From NCBI GenBank assembly GCA_963718295.1, contig CAVQYV010000004.1:496001-560000 (forward strand): 64,000 bases of DNA. The letters run 5' to 3'. The notes beneath the pieces were generated by a model, which was not told where the DNA came from, made no database searches, and was given only the letters and a program-made list of their open reading frames with translations. Shown piece by piece: positions 25,325-33,903 of this stretch (positions are counted from its first letter, which is position 1; every line of letters starts with the position of its first letter). The DNA is from CAVQYV01 sp963718295 [NCBI: uncultured Methylomirabilota bacterium] (GTDB lineage: Bacteria; Methylomirabilota; Methylomirabilia; CAVQYV01). Made by a program: the position numbers and the translations under genes.

Positions 25325-26371
25325 ATGAAGAAGGCACTCATAACAGGCATCACCGGACAGGATGGTTCCTATCTGGCCGAACTGCTTCTCTCCAAGGGCT
25401 ATGAGGTCCACGGCATGATTCGGCGTGCGAGCACTTTCAACACCGGCCGCGTTGACCACATTTACGTTGATCCTCATCTTCCGGGAAACCGGTTGTTTCT
25501 CTATTATGGCGATCTGTCCGATGCCAGCCAAATGACTGACATGATCTACAACGTTCAGCCGGACGAAATCTATCATCTGGGAGCCCAGAGTCATGTCCGC
25601 GTGAGCTTCGATATGCCAGAATATACCGGAGATATCACCGGATTGGGAACCACCCGGATCTTGGAGGCCCTCCGGCGAAGCGGGGTCAGGTCCAGATTCT
25701 ATCAGGCTTCCAGTAGTGAGATGTTTGGCGACGCCCCTGCCCCTCAGAGCGAAAAGACCCCTTTCCGTCCCCGAAGCCCCTATGCGACCGCCAAGGTTTA
25801 TGCGTTCTGGGTCACCACCAATTATCGAGAGGCTTATGGGCTTTTTACTTGCAATGGAATCCTTTTTAATCATGAGTCGCCCCGGCGCGGAGAAACCTTC
25901 GTGACGCGCAAGATCACCCGCGGATTGGCCAATATCTTAGCGGGCAAACAGAATAAGCTCTATCTGGGAAACATTGAGGCTCGGCGCGACTGGGGATTTG
26001 CCCCGGAGTATGTAGAATGCATGTGGCTCATGCTGCAGCAGGAGAACGCAGAAGATCTGGTGGTCGGAACCGGGTGTGCCCACTCGGTCAGGGAATTCTT
26101 GCAGGCGGCCTTTGCCTATGCGAACCTGGAATGGCAGCAATATGTAGAGATTGACTCACGATACTTCCGCCCCACAGAGGTGGAATTCCTGTTGGCGGAT
26201 GCCTCCTACGCCAGGAAGCGTTTAGGGTGGGAACCAAAGATTACCTTCTCCGAATTAGTCCAGATCATGGTGGATCATGACTTGGAACGAGCCGGTCTTC
26301 CTTTCCCTGGACTGGGAAGGAAGATTCTTGCTGAGAAAGGGATCGACTGGACGAAGAATCAAAGTATATAG
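25325..26371 (+). CDS. gmd: GDP-mannose 4,6-dehydratase, copy 1
   Basis: Makes GDP-4-keto-6-deoxymannose, the precursor of GDP-fucose and GDP-rhamnose. [20 protein letters not shown] holds the glycine-rich NADP site, [20 protein letters not shown] is the Gmd signature, followed by [24 protein letters not shown], the catalytic YATAK with [17 protein letters not shown] and [14 protein letters not shown]. 348 residues with start at ATG 25325, which matches the family N-terminus. With fcl upstream it forms a GDP-L-fucose pathway. It differs clearly from the second Gmd at 33904. Confidence 0.94.
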   Translation: MKKALITGITGQDGSYLAELLLSKGYEVHGMIRRASTFNTGRVDHIYVDPHLPGNRLFLYYGDLSDASQMTDMIYNVQPDEIYHLGAQSHVRVSFDMPEYTGDITGLGTTRILEALRRSGVRSRFYQASSSEMFGDAPAPQSEKTPFRPRSPYATAKVYAFWVTTNYREAYGLFTCNGILFNHESPRRGETFVTRKITRGLANILAGKQNKLYLGNIEARRDWGFAPEYVECMWLMLQQENAEDLVVGTGCAHSVREFLQAAFAYANLEWQQYVEIDSRYFRPTEVEFLLADASYARKRLGWEPKITFSELVQIMVDHDLERAGLPFPGLGRKILAEKGIDWTKNQSI

Positions 26372-26469
26372 CCGATGCATCGCCGCTTCGAACCGAGTAC
26401 GATCCAGAAATCTGTCCTTCCTTGCCGTGACTGCTCCGAGCCTTTCCGTCCTTTCCATATAGCCGAATG

Positions 26470-26484
26470 TGGCACGCCTCTTGC
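26470..26484 (+). promoter_or_regulatory. Sigma-54 promoter of the second c-di-GMP riboswitch module
   Basis: TGGCAC (26470-26475), five bases, TTGC (26481-26484), the exact -24/-12 consensus with correct spacing. The start point would be near 26496, about 50 bases before the aptamer, the same distance as in module 1. Confidence 0.8.
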
Positions 26485-26544
26485 ATTTTCGTACCTCTCA
26501 GAGAATTACGTCGCAGTAGCATCGTGGCATAGCCGAAACTTGAA

Positions 26545-26628
26545 AAAGGCAAACCACTCCGAAAGGGTGGGACGCAAAGCCACTGGCCTAAATCCCCGAA
26601 CAGGGGATACGGCAGCAGGGTTGCCAAG
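26545..26628 (+). ncRNA. Cyclic-di-GMP-I (GEMM-I) riboswitch aptamer, second copy
   Basis: GGCAAACC, a CCAC(T)CC-GAAA-GGGTGG stem, GGACGCAAAG junction, GGCCTAA/TACGGC receptor stem and AGCAGGGTTGCC closing strand. All consensus elements of the class I aptamer are present, and this copy fits even better than copy 1. It precedes the FnIII gene at 26694. Confidence 0.95.
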
Positions 26629-26634
26629 CGAACT

Positions 26635-26691
26635 CAGCACCTTCTAAGGGCTGGATTTCGCAAGGCTCGGGAATTCAGAAAGGAGGTGCTG
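26635..26691 (+). promoter_or_regulatory. Predicted translational expression platform of riboswitch 2
   Basis: CAGCACCT (26635-26642) is perfectly complementary to AGGTGCTG (26684-26691), which overlaps the ribosome site AGGAGG (26681-26686). A competing local hairpin joins CAGC and CCTT with AAGG and GCTG around 26635-26653. Same logic as in module 1, with different local hairpin sequence. Confidence 0.6.
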
Positions 26692-26693
26692 CA

Positions 26694-27080
26694 GTGTCAA
26701 GCGGCAATCGGCATGTCCGTGTATTTCCCGCCAAGAAGTTCTTCCTCTGTCTGGCAGTACTTGGAAGCCTCATCTCGTTCTGCCTCCTTATCGTCCCCTC
26801 CGCCCACTCTCTCGAAGTGAAACTCCAAGTGAAACTCCAATGGAATCGGAATTCCGAGCACGAGGTTACGGGCTACAAAGTGTGCTACGGTTTAGCAAGG
26901 GGGATTTATCCCTATTCCGTGGATGTGGGGCCGCAGACATCGTGCATCGTGGGAGGCTTGGAGCAGAAGCGGTCCTATTGCTTTGCAGTCACCGCGTACA
27001 CCGCATCGGGCTTGGAGAGCTCTTTCTCCAATGAGGTCCGCTACGACAGACTGGCGAGGAAGGGGAGAACCCCGCGGTGA
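26694..27080 (+). CDS. Secreted fibronectin type III domain protein (short)
   Basis: 128 residues from GTG 26694. Signal core FFLCLAVLGSLISFCLLIV, cleavage near AHS/LEV. One FnIII domain (VKLQWNRNSEHEVTGYKVCYG, YCFAVTAYTASGLESSFSNEV), close to that of the 20062 protein, but the C-terminal jelly-roll-like domain is absent. A six-residue in-tandem duplication (EVKLQVKLQ) is seen at the domain start. Controlled by sigma-54 promoter and riboswitch 2; followed by the second beta-helix gene. Confidence 0.82.
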   Translation: MSSGNRHVRVFPAKKFFLCLAVLGSLISFCLLIVPSAHSLEVKLQVKLQWNRNSEHEVTGYKVCYGLARGIYPYSVDVGPQTSCIVGGLEQKRSYCFAVTAYTASGLESSFSNEVRYDRLARKGRTPR

Positions 27081-27093
27081 GCGGTCGCGGGAA

Positions 27094-27219
27094 ATGAGAA
27101 ATGTCGAGATCCAAAACATGAAGAGACAAGCCTATGACTTTTGGGACCTGGAGTTGCTCAAGCTCAAAATCATGTGGATTCAAGAGGCAAAGTACGCTTT
27201 AGTCGATGAACCACAATAA
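27094..27219 (+). CDS. Small ORF of unknown function
   Basis: 41 codons (MRNVEIQNMKRQAYDFWDLE and on, ending VDEPQ) between the FnIII and beta-helix genes. The composition is protein-like, rich in Lys, Glu, Leu and Trp, but no good ribosome site precedes it and I recognise no family. It occupies the slot where module 1 has antitoxin-like sequence. Confidence 0.3.
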   Translation: MRNVEIQNMKRQAYDFWDLELLKLKIMWIQEAKYALVDEPQ

Positions 27220-27240
27220 TGGTCCAAAAGGAGAAATATA

Positions 27241-28800
27241 ATGAAACGCAAGAAGATGAAACAATGTCTGCAAATAGCATTTATGGTTGCTATCTTTACC
27301 GTGTGCATATCGACGGTAGGCTTCGCTGCCACCTATTACGTTGCCCGCAGCGGTTCTGACAGCAATGACGGGAAGACGTTGTATTCTGCTTTCCGGACGA
27401 TCCAGGCAGGGCTTGACGTCCTTCAGCCGGGAGACACCTGCCTCGTGCGTAGCGGCATGTACAACGAAGGTCTGGTGCTGAAGCAGAGCGGTACGAGTTC
27501 AGCACGGATAACCATCAAGAACCACAACGGCGAGACCGTGACCATCAACTCCGGAGACATCCAGGCGCTTCGGACCGGGGGGAGAAGGCACTATTATACG
27601 ATCGAAGGGCTCCGGTTCATCTCCAACAAGGTGAAGTATTCCAATGGTAGAGAATATTCGCTGGATTTCCAGGACGGGATATGGGACGGTTTCACCGACC
27701 CCAACGGCGGGAATAACGGGTTCATCCTAAGAAACTGCTACATAGAGGGATCGGTACATTTCTACGGGCACTACATTCTCATGGAAAACTGTGAACTGAA
27801 CGGCAGGTCCCAATGGTCGGAAGGCGTATGGGAGTGCTTCGCGCCGAGCCATCACAACACCTACAGGAACAACAAGATTTACGCATATACCAGGCGCGGC
27901 ATATGGTCCATGTCGTACACCGACAGCATTACCATTGAAAACAATATAGTCCACGATATCGGAGACAATCCCGAAAGCCAGGGCATTGACTGTGATGGCG
28001 CCGGACACCCCGTATATAATTCCGTTGTCCGCGGCAATACGGTCTATAATGTGACCGTTCATGGGATCCAGATGGAAAACGCCTTTAACAGCGTAACTGA
28101 AGACAACGTGATCTATAATTGCGGCAGGTGGGGCATCAGTTACATCAACTACGGATACGGGCCCGATTTCACCTCGGACAGCGAATACCGGGACGATAAC
28201 ACGAATGCGATTGTCAAGAACAACCTCATCCACAACACCGGAGAGGCGGGTATTATCCTGAACGCTTGCCGCGGCGTGAAGATATACAACAACACCATCT
28301 ACAAAAATTACCCGACTAAAGGCTATTTCGCCGGCATTACCCTTTCAAGCTACGGCGGCTTTCCCTGTTTCAACACCGATATACAGAACAACATCATCTC
28401 AGAATGCGACGCCTACGCCATCTGGATGGAAAGCCCGTCCTTAGAGCTGCTGGGTCTGATCATGAGCAACAACCTCTACTATCATCCGACCAAGACGAAG
28501 ACCCATTATGTCCGGAACATCGGCACGTATACGTTATCAGAATATCAGGCCGCGACAGGAAAAGAACAGAACTCACTGTTTTCGAATCCGGATTTCGTCG
28601 ATGCTTCGAGCTCCAACTTCCATTTGAAAAGCACCAGCAAGGCGATTGAGATGGGGGTGACGCTTGCGGATGTTCCCCTCGACCTCGACGGTATACCGAG
28701 ACCGCAAGAGGCGAAATATGATATGGGGGTTTATGAGTTCAGGGCAGCACAGAAGACAATTTCCTCGCCGCAGGGCCTTCGAGTTGGAGCATCGAACTGA
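27241..28800 (+). CDS. Secreted right-handed beta-helix protein, copy 2
   Basis: 519 residues from ATG 27241, with AGGAG seven bases upstream. Nearly identical signal peptide (KKMKQCLQIAFMVAIFTVCI) and the same helix repeats as copy 1, with local differences concentrated in residues 40-60, 135-150, 225-260 and 355-365. Conserved ends such as IWMESPSL and LLGLIMSNNLYYHP are the same. No enzyme motif is visible. Long runs of identical DNA between the copies suggest a fairly recent duplication or gene conversion. Confidence 0.87.
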   Translation: MKRKKMKQCLQIAFMVAIFTVCISTVGFAATYYVARSGSDSNDGKTLYSAFRTIQAGLDVLQPGDTCLVRSGMYNEGLVLKQSGTSSARITIKNHNGETVTINSGDIQALRTGGRRHYYTIEGLRFISNKVKYSNGREYSLDFQDGIWDGFTDPNGGNNGFILRNCYIEGSVHFYGHYILMENCELNGRSQWSEGVWECFAPSHHNTYRNNKIYAYTRRGIWSMSYTDSITIENNIVHDIGDNPESQGIDCDGAGHPVYNSVVRGNTVYNVTVHGIQMENAFNSVTEDNVIYNCGRWGISYINYGYGPDFTSDSEYRDDNTNAIVKNNLIHNTGEAGIILNACRGVKIYNNTIYKNYPTKGYFAGITLSSYGGFPCFNTDIQNNIISECDAYAIWMESPSLELLGLIMSNNLYYHPTKTKTHYVRNIGTYTLSEYQAATGKEQNSLFSNPDFVDASSSNFHLKSTSKAIEMGVTLADVPLDLDGIPRPQEAKYDMGVYEFRAAQKTISSPQGLRVGASN

Positions 28801-28807
28801 TTCTTCC

Positions 28808-29040
28808 TTGTTGAAAATTGATCAGCGACCCCCATCGTGGCCTTGCGCAACCTGATCTCCCTTCGCTGGGCTCTGTCTGCGGATGTGTCCCTGCAGGGCA
28901 GCCTACAGGGTGGGAATATGGCGGTATCCCTTCATCCGGCGAAACCTGGGTTCGATGTCCAGCAGAGCAGGGGCCACCCAGCGTTGCTTCTGAATGCAAT
29001 TTCATCAGCGGTCCACCTGGTCCGTTCGTTGTGCTACTGT
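28808..29040 (-). mobile_element. IS256-like element fragment (3' end)
   Basis: The plus-strand DNA matches 39625-39850, the 3' part of the IS256-like transposase pseudogene, including TTGTTGAAAATTGATCAGCG and the stretch around CCACCCAGCGTTG. It encodes, in broken frames, the transposase C-terminus. It directly abuts the 3' end of the FkbM gene at 29040. Confidence 0.8.
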
Positions 29041-29813
29041 CAACCAAACAACGTTTTCCTCTGCTCGAGGGTTGAATAAGAATGGTCCCGCCTAAACATG
29101 CCTTTGTCCTTTACGAAAACAATTTCTATCTGTCCAAGGGCGTTATCCAGAGGGCGATTCCATTCGGGAACAATATCGTAGGCAACAAAACCGCGATTCT
29201 TCATATATGACACCACTTCGTAAAACTGCGGAGCTCCTTTCATGAATTCAAACAGAGAGACCTCTAGAACAACCACCTCTGCTTCTAAAAGAGCTTGCTG
29301 TGCTCCCTCTAGCACGACGAGTTCAGCTCCTTGCACGTCAACTTTGATAAGATATGGACCCGTTAGCTGTTTATCCTTGATAATGTCATCTATCCTGACT
29401 ATTGGTACCGTGACTTCATGTCCATCTGCCTCAGTTCCCATGCTTTCTCTATTTAGCGACGATCCCTCAAGATGATTCTGGTGTACATTGAATGTAGCCC
29501 GACCAGAACTCGATCCTGCTGCGGCCAAAACGTATGAGCCTTTGTATCGTTTGAGGATAGAGACTAAATCTGATTCAAAATCTTTCAGCGGCTCTATTAG
29601 TAAAAAGTAGGAGTCAGGGAAAGGGCTGTATAGCTCTGGTGTTCCTGACGCAACGCCAACATCTATAACCGTCTTGGGTTGAAATCCTAGTTCACGAATT
29701 AGAGCATATGATTCCCCAATGGCTGTTCGAATCCTGCGTGAGTTCTGTACGAGCGGACGAATATCATAGCCGAAAATATTGATAAATCTCCTGGTGATGT
29801 TTTTGATCTTCAT
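29040..29813 (-). CDS. FkbM-family methyltransferase
   Basis: SAM-dependent O-methyltransferase, probably acting on a sugar of the polysaccharide. 257 residues. Motif I is TVIDVGVASGTPEL (about residue 48), and the FkbM hallmark PYLIKVDVQGAELVVLEGA is near 150. The last residues (YSTLEQRKTLFG) run up to the IS256 fragment, so the natural C-terminus may have been altered by insertion. First gene of the minus-strand polysaccharide block; 221 bases separate it from the upstream glycosyltransferase. Confidence 0.88.
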   Translation of the reverse strand: MKIKNITRRFINIFGYDIRPLVQNSRRIRTAIGESYALIRELGFQPKTVIDVGVASGTPELYSPFPDSYFLLIEPLKDFESDLVSILKRYKGSYVLAAAGSSSGRATFNVHQNHLEGSSLNRESMGTEADGHEVTVPIVRIDDIIKDKQLTGPYLIKVDVQGAELVVLEGAQQALLEAEVVVLEVSLFEFMKGAPQFYEVVSYMKNRGFVAYDIVPEWNRPLDNALGQIEIVFVKDKGMFRRDHSYSTLEQRKTLFG

Positions 29814-30034
29814 TCAGGTGATCTCCTGTATTGTGATATGGCTATCTTTGCAGGTAGACATAATGGCTTTCGCGGAAGGAGGCTGACCCCCGGTTTCATC
29901 GCGGGTTTGCCTCCGGAGGGCGCGAGCCACAATATGCCTCAGCCATTACCTATACGCGGACTATGATTCGACCTATGCTCGAATCGGCAAACGAATTGAT
30001 CAAATGGAGCACGTTGATCTTGGGCATTCGTTGC

Positions 30035-31174
30035 CTATTGCGAGGTTTCGAAAGATATCGCTTCTCGATAAACTGTCAATGTCTGCGCAGCAATATTCAT
30101 CCAACCTAAATCTCCCTGAATCCAGCGTCTGGCATTTTCGCCCATTTGATGTCTGAGGTCGTTCTGGGTGAGGAGGCGGATAATTGCTTCAGCAAGTTGT
30201 TGCTCATTTCCTGGATCCACAAGCAAGCCGGTTACTCCGTCTTTAACATATTCCGGCAGACTGCCCACTCTCGTTACAACGACAGGTTTCCCAAAAACAT
30301 AGGCTGTCATGAGAATCCCACTGGTTGCTGCTGTGAGGTACGGCACAGCTACAACGGAGGCTTTCTGAAACAATTCGGCAACGGTATTGCCCGGGATAAA
30401 GCCATCAGATATTTCGAAATGATCAGGATCCGCGATTAACCCCCGACAACGGTCAAGATCTTCGCCCTGGCCCGCGATGATAAAACGCGCCTTGGGCACG
30501 TGTTGTGTGATCAACGGCTGGGCTTTAATAAGGTATTCGAGTCCTTTGTGCTTATGGATCCTTCCCAGGAAAAGGACAGTACCGTTTTCCTCGCTTGTTT
30601 CTCGAGCAATCCAGCTTAGGAAGATATTACGGGGGCCCAGAGGAACATAGTGTACTCTCTCGGACGGGTAATGATATATCTGCTTCATCATGGGTACATG
30701 ATCTTTTCCATTGACGATGACAGCATTAGATCCGCGGGCTATCAACCGGTTTACCCCAATTACCACCCAGGGAGGTGGAAATTCACCAATGTTGGGTTTT
30801 GGAATAATGATGGTAGAAACAACGGGGATGCGGCGGATGAGATTGGCTAGTATCGCTGTCCACAGTTCTCCGCCCCCTATCAAAATATGAACAGCATCCA
30901 CGCTATCACCCTGGATCTTCCTGGCGAGGGAATTCATTAGAAAGAACATGCGGGGATCTCGCATTCGTCTCAACTGAATGAGATGGACCTTAATTTCTCT
31001 CTTGATAAGATTCTGCTGGTAGAGCTTCTCAACAGGGTGCTGCTCATCCCCTACAGTTCTACTTGTATGTGATCGGGAAGAATAGAATGTAACTTCGGCA
31101 CCAGCTTCCGCAAGTGCGTTTGCCAAATCCAACCCGGAATCCACATCTGTGAATGAAACAATTCCTATGTGCAT
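30035..31174 (-). CDS. Glycosyltransferase family 4
   Basis: GT-B enzyme of 379 residues, presumably adding a sugar to a lipid-linked polysaccharide repeat. The N-domain begins MHIGIVSFTDVDSGLDLANALAEAGAEVTFYS. The C-domain has VLFLGRIHKHKGLEYLIKA (about 205), FIIAGQGEDLDRCR and the nucleotide-sugar contact region SVVAVPYLTAATSGILMTAYVFGKPVVVTRVGSLPEYV, where the E-x7-E glutamates are partly replaced. Its start overlaps the end of the preceding GT4 gene by 10 bp, so they are co-translated. Donor and acceptor unknown. Confidence 0.9.
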   Translation of the reverse strand: MHIGIVSFTDVDSGLDLANALAEAGAEVTFYSSRSHTSRTVGDEQHPVEKLYQQNLIKREIKVHLIQLRRMRDPRMFFLMNSLARKIQGDSVDAVHILIGGGELWTAILANLIRRIPVVSTIIIPKPNIGEFPPPWVVIGVNRLIARGSNAVIVNGKDHVPMMKQIYHYPSERVHYVPLGPRNIFLSWIARETSEENGTVLFLGRIHKHKGLEYLIKAQPLITQHVPKARFIIAGQGEDLDRCRGLIADPDHFEISDGFIPGNTVAELFQKASVVAVPYLTAATSGILMTAYVFGKPVVVTRVGSLPEYVKDGVTGLLVDPGNEQQLAEAIIRLLTQNDLRHQMGENARRWIQGDLGWMNIAAQTLTVYREAISFETSQ

Positions 31175-32370
31175 CCGGTCACCTCAGCAAGAATATCCAT
31201 GAGACGATTTGCCAGGATATCCCAATCATACTGGTTTTCCACGAGCTGCCTGGCCTTGATTGAGATCGATTGTCGAAGTTTCAGATCGTCCAGCAGCCGG
31301 GATGTCTTTTCAGCAAATTCTTCGGGAGTATCGGCAATCAGAATTTCTTCACCGTCTCTAACATCCAGGCCCTCGCATCCGATGCTGGATGAGACCACCG
31401 GACGCCCAAGGGACATTGCTTCCAATATTTTAAGGCGAGTCCCGCCCCCGGCGCGCAATGGAACAACGCACACTGAGCTGCGCTCATAGTATGGGATCAC
31501 ATCTTCAACCCAGCCGGTCACATGCACACCGTCTCCCTCCAGATTCATTACTTCCTGAGGCGGCTCTCTGCCCACAATCCAGAGTTCGGCATTCTTTGCC
31601 CTTTGCCTGATCAGCGGAAGGATCTCTCGGCAGAAGTACAAGGCTGCGTCTGAGCAAGGTGGATAGCTCATTTTTCCGATAAATAGCAGATGAGCCGTGT
31701 TCTGGTTGGCTGGGAGAGGCCGATAGAGGTGAGTATCCACGCCATTAGGAATCACGTCGATCTTTAAGGTCGGGTTTGCATCCAACAAAATGCGTCGATC
31801 CATTTCAGAAACCGTAATACAGCTTTTGAAATGATTTGCATAAAGGGGTTCCCAGTGCCGCATCATTCGGTAATTGAGCCAAGAACGGAATTTGCTGACG
31901 GGCTTATGCTCGATACGATAAATGCTTTCATATTGTGCAAATTCGATATTCTCGAAAACCAATATGCTCTTTCTTTGTAAACTCGGCGGAAGAACTTCGA
32001 GGTATAAAGCTGTATGGGAGTTTATGACCAATACAAGGTCGAAATCAATCGTGGAAGCCAGGAGCTCGATCTTCTTCACCAATTGGGCAGAGTAACGAAA
32101 ATATAGTTCCAACGGTTTACCAGTCAGTCCATACAGCAGCAACCCCGGGATATGCAAGAAAGGATGACGGTGCTGGGTGTGGACGAATTCCACCCCTGCG
32201 CAAAAACTCGCCAAGTGACGCGTACCCAATTCATCGGACGGGTTTTCCAAGAACGTGGCAAGCCAGACCTTATGCCGGTCCGCCATGCGACGAAGCAGGT
32301 TATATTCTCGGATCCGATCTCCGGATACGGGCGGGTAAGGACTGATATCGCTAATTACCAGGATGCGCAT
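31165..32370 (-). CDS. Glycosyltransferase family 4
   Basis: 401-residue GT-B enzyme. N-terminus MRILVISDISPYPPVSGDRIREYNLLR is typical of exopolysaccharide GT4 proteins. The C-domain shows HLLFIGKMSYPPCSDAALYFCREILPLI and SVCVVPLRAGGGTRLKILEAMSLGRPVVSSSIGCEGL, with the family Glu in ILEAM. Overlaps the next gene by 10 bp. Resembles the sugar transferase of sulfatase-less PEP-CTERM/exosortase clusters, but no other such genes are present here. Confidence 0.91.
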   Translation of the reverse strand: MRILVISDISPYPPVSGDRIREYNLLRRMADRHKVWLATFLENPSDELGTRHLASFCAGVEFVHTQHRHPFLHIPGLLLYGLTGKPLELYFRYSAQLVKKIELLASTIDFDLVLVINSHTALYLEVLPPSLQRKSILVFENIEFAQYESIYRIEHKPVSKFRSWLNYRMMRHWEPLYANHFKSCITVSEMDRRILLDANPTLKIDVIPNGVDTHLYRPLPANQNTAHLLFIGKMSYPPCSDAALYFCREILPLIRQRAKNAELWIVGREPPQEVMNLEGDGVHVTGWVEDVIPYYERSSVCVVPLRAGGGTRLKILEAMSLGRPVVSSSIGCEGLDVRDGEEILIADTPEEFAEKTSRLLDDLKLRQSISIKARQLVENQYDWDILANRLMDILAEVTGCT

Positions 32371-32439
32371 AGTTATCTGTTGATCGGTGAAGGTTCAGCG
32401 TGTATAACAAAAAAGGATATCCTCCTTATCATTGTCGGG

Positions 32440-32575
32440 AAAAAGTCAATCCCATTCCTCGTGGAAATTGGCCAGCGGATTCCCTCACTTCATCCGACGA
32501 AGCTTGGGTTCCATGTCCAGTAAAGCAGAAGCCACCCAGCGTTGTTTCATCCGAACCCTTGATGCATTGCTGCGT
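32440..32575 (-). mobile_element. IS256-like element fragment
   Basis: Plus-strand bases 32443-32475 match the end of the element at 39602-39635 (AGTCAATCCCATTCCT and AAATTGNNCAGCG), and 32483-32565 match the last codons of the transposase (minus strand: QRWVASALLDMEP). The middle is deleted. Lies between two divergent glycosyltransferase genes. Confidence 0.72.
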
Positions 32576-32653
32576 ACCGTGCGCAGGAAACAGATTCGCG
32601 GAATAAATCCCCCAGAATAAATTGCATAGGGAAGCCACCTAAAAAGGAGAAAA

Positions 32654-33787
32654 ATGCAACACCTGTCAATCCTGCACCTCGTCAATGGCATCAGTGATTC
32701 CAGCATCACGCGGATTGTTCGCGACCTGGTACACCATCTGGGACAACAGAACTTCACCTGGCATGTAGGGGGATTGAGCGGTATGGGCGATATGGAGGAT
32801 GAATTTGAGCGCATAGGAGCCAAGGTGGTTGTCTTCGCCAAAGCCAAGGGACGTCCTGTGGACACAATGCGACGGATCAGGGACTATGTTGCTGGAAACA
32901 GAATAGATATTGTCCATACCCACACCCCCCGTGCGATACTGATGCTCCGCTTGGCCCTCGGCCGCCGCAGGCATCAACAGCTACACCTGGCAACGAAGCA
33001 TATCCTCAACTTCCCCGGTGACCGCAAATGGGGATTGCTCTATTCCCTGGTGGACAGGCTGCTTCTCTATTCACCAGACCACCTGATTGCAGTGAGCGGC
33101 AGGGTATATCGTGAAATCACGGTGTGTCCGGGGCTGGACAGCAGGCGCGTTTCCATGATCAGGAACGCTGTAGATGCCAGCCCATACAATGTCCCCGACC
33201 AGCGCGACTCCTGCCGCGCAGAATTCGGTCTGCCTCCGGAGTCGTTGGTCATCGGCAGCACAGGAAGGGTGGAGAAGCAAAAAAGATACGATTTGTTCAT
33301 CAGGGGATTTTCATCGGTCCTGTCACGCCATCCTCAGGCACGGCTCATGATTGTCGGGGACGGAACCTTGCGGAAGGAACTGGAGCAGCTTGCCGTGGCG
33401 GAGGGTCTCTCCCATGCGGTCATCTGGCCGGGCTTCCGCTCCGATATCCCGAGACTGCTGGCTGCCATGGACATCTATGTCCAATCCTCAGCCAACGAAG
33501 GTTTGTCCCTCAGCATACTGGAAGCAATGGCAGCAGGAAAACCGGTCATCATCACCGATGTAGGCGGTGCGAGAGAACTCGTTGAGGACGGCAAAACAGG
33601 ACTCCTTATCCCTCCTGGCTCGGCGTCGGTGATTGCGGAATCCATACTCGCACTGATGGGTAACCCTGCAAGAATGTCGGAAATAGCCCGGGCAGGGAGG
33701 GAATATGTTGTTCAGGAATTCGGCCTCATGCGAATGATGGAATCCTACTGCGGGCTCTATAGGACTCTGGCGAAGCGTCTCCCGTAG
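32654..33787 (+). CDS. Glycosyltransferase family 4
   Basis: 377 residues; the only plus-strand glycosyltransferase of the cluster. MQHLSILHLVNGISDSSITRIVRDLVHHL, VHTHTPRAILMLRLA (N-domain), GSTGRVEKQKRYDLFIRGFSSVL, LMIVGDGTLRKELEQLA and IYVQSSANEGLSLSILEAMAAGKPVIITDVGGARELVEDG (E-x7-E region intact). Ribosome site AAGGAG lies five bases before the ATG. It opposes the downstream gmd-like gene. Donor unknown. Confidence 0.92.
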   Translation: MQHLSILHLVNGISDSSITRIVRDLVHHLGQQNFTWHVGGLSGMGDMEDEFERIGAKVVVFAKAKGRPVDTMRRIRDYVAGNRIDIVHTHTPRAILMLRLALGRRRHQQLHLATKHILNFPGDRKWGLLYSLVDRLLLYSPDHLIAVSGRVYREITVCPGLDSRRVSMIRNAVDASPYNVPDQRDSCRAEFGLPPESLVIGSTGRVEKQKRYDLFIRGFSSVLSRHPQARLMIVGDGTLRKELEQLAVAEGLSHAVIWPGFRSDIPRLLAAMDIYVQSSANEGLSLSILEAMAAGKPVIITDVGGARELVEDGKTGLLIPPGSASVIAESILALMGNPARMSEIARAGREYVVQEFGLMRMMESYCGLYRTLAKRLP

Positions 33788-33903
33788 GCGTGGTGGGGGA
33801 AGAGATCGAGAAGCCTCGTTTTCCGTTGGCATGTTGTGCTCCCCCCAAGTCAGGCCAGAAAATTGAAACACGAACCCATACTGCCTGGGAATAACGACTC
33901 CTC

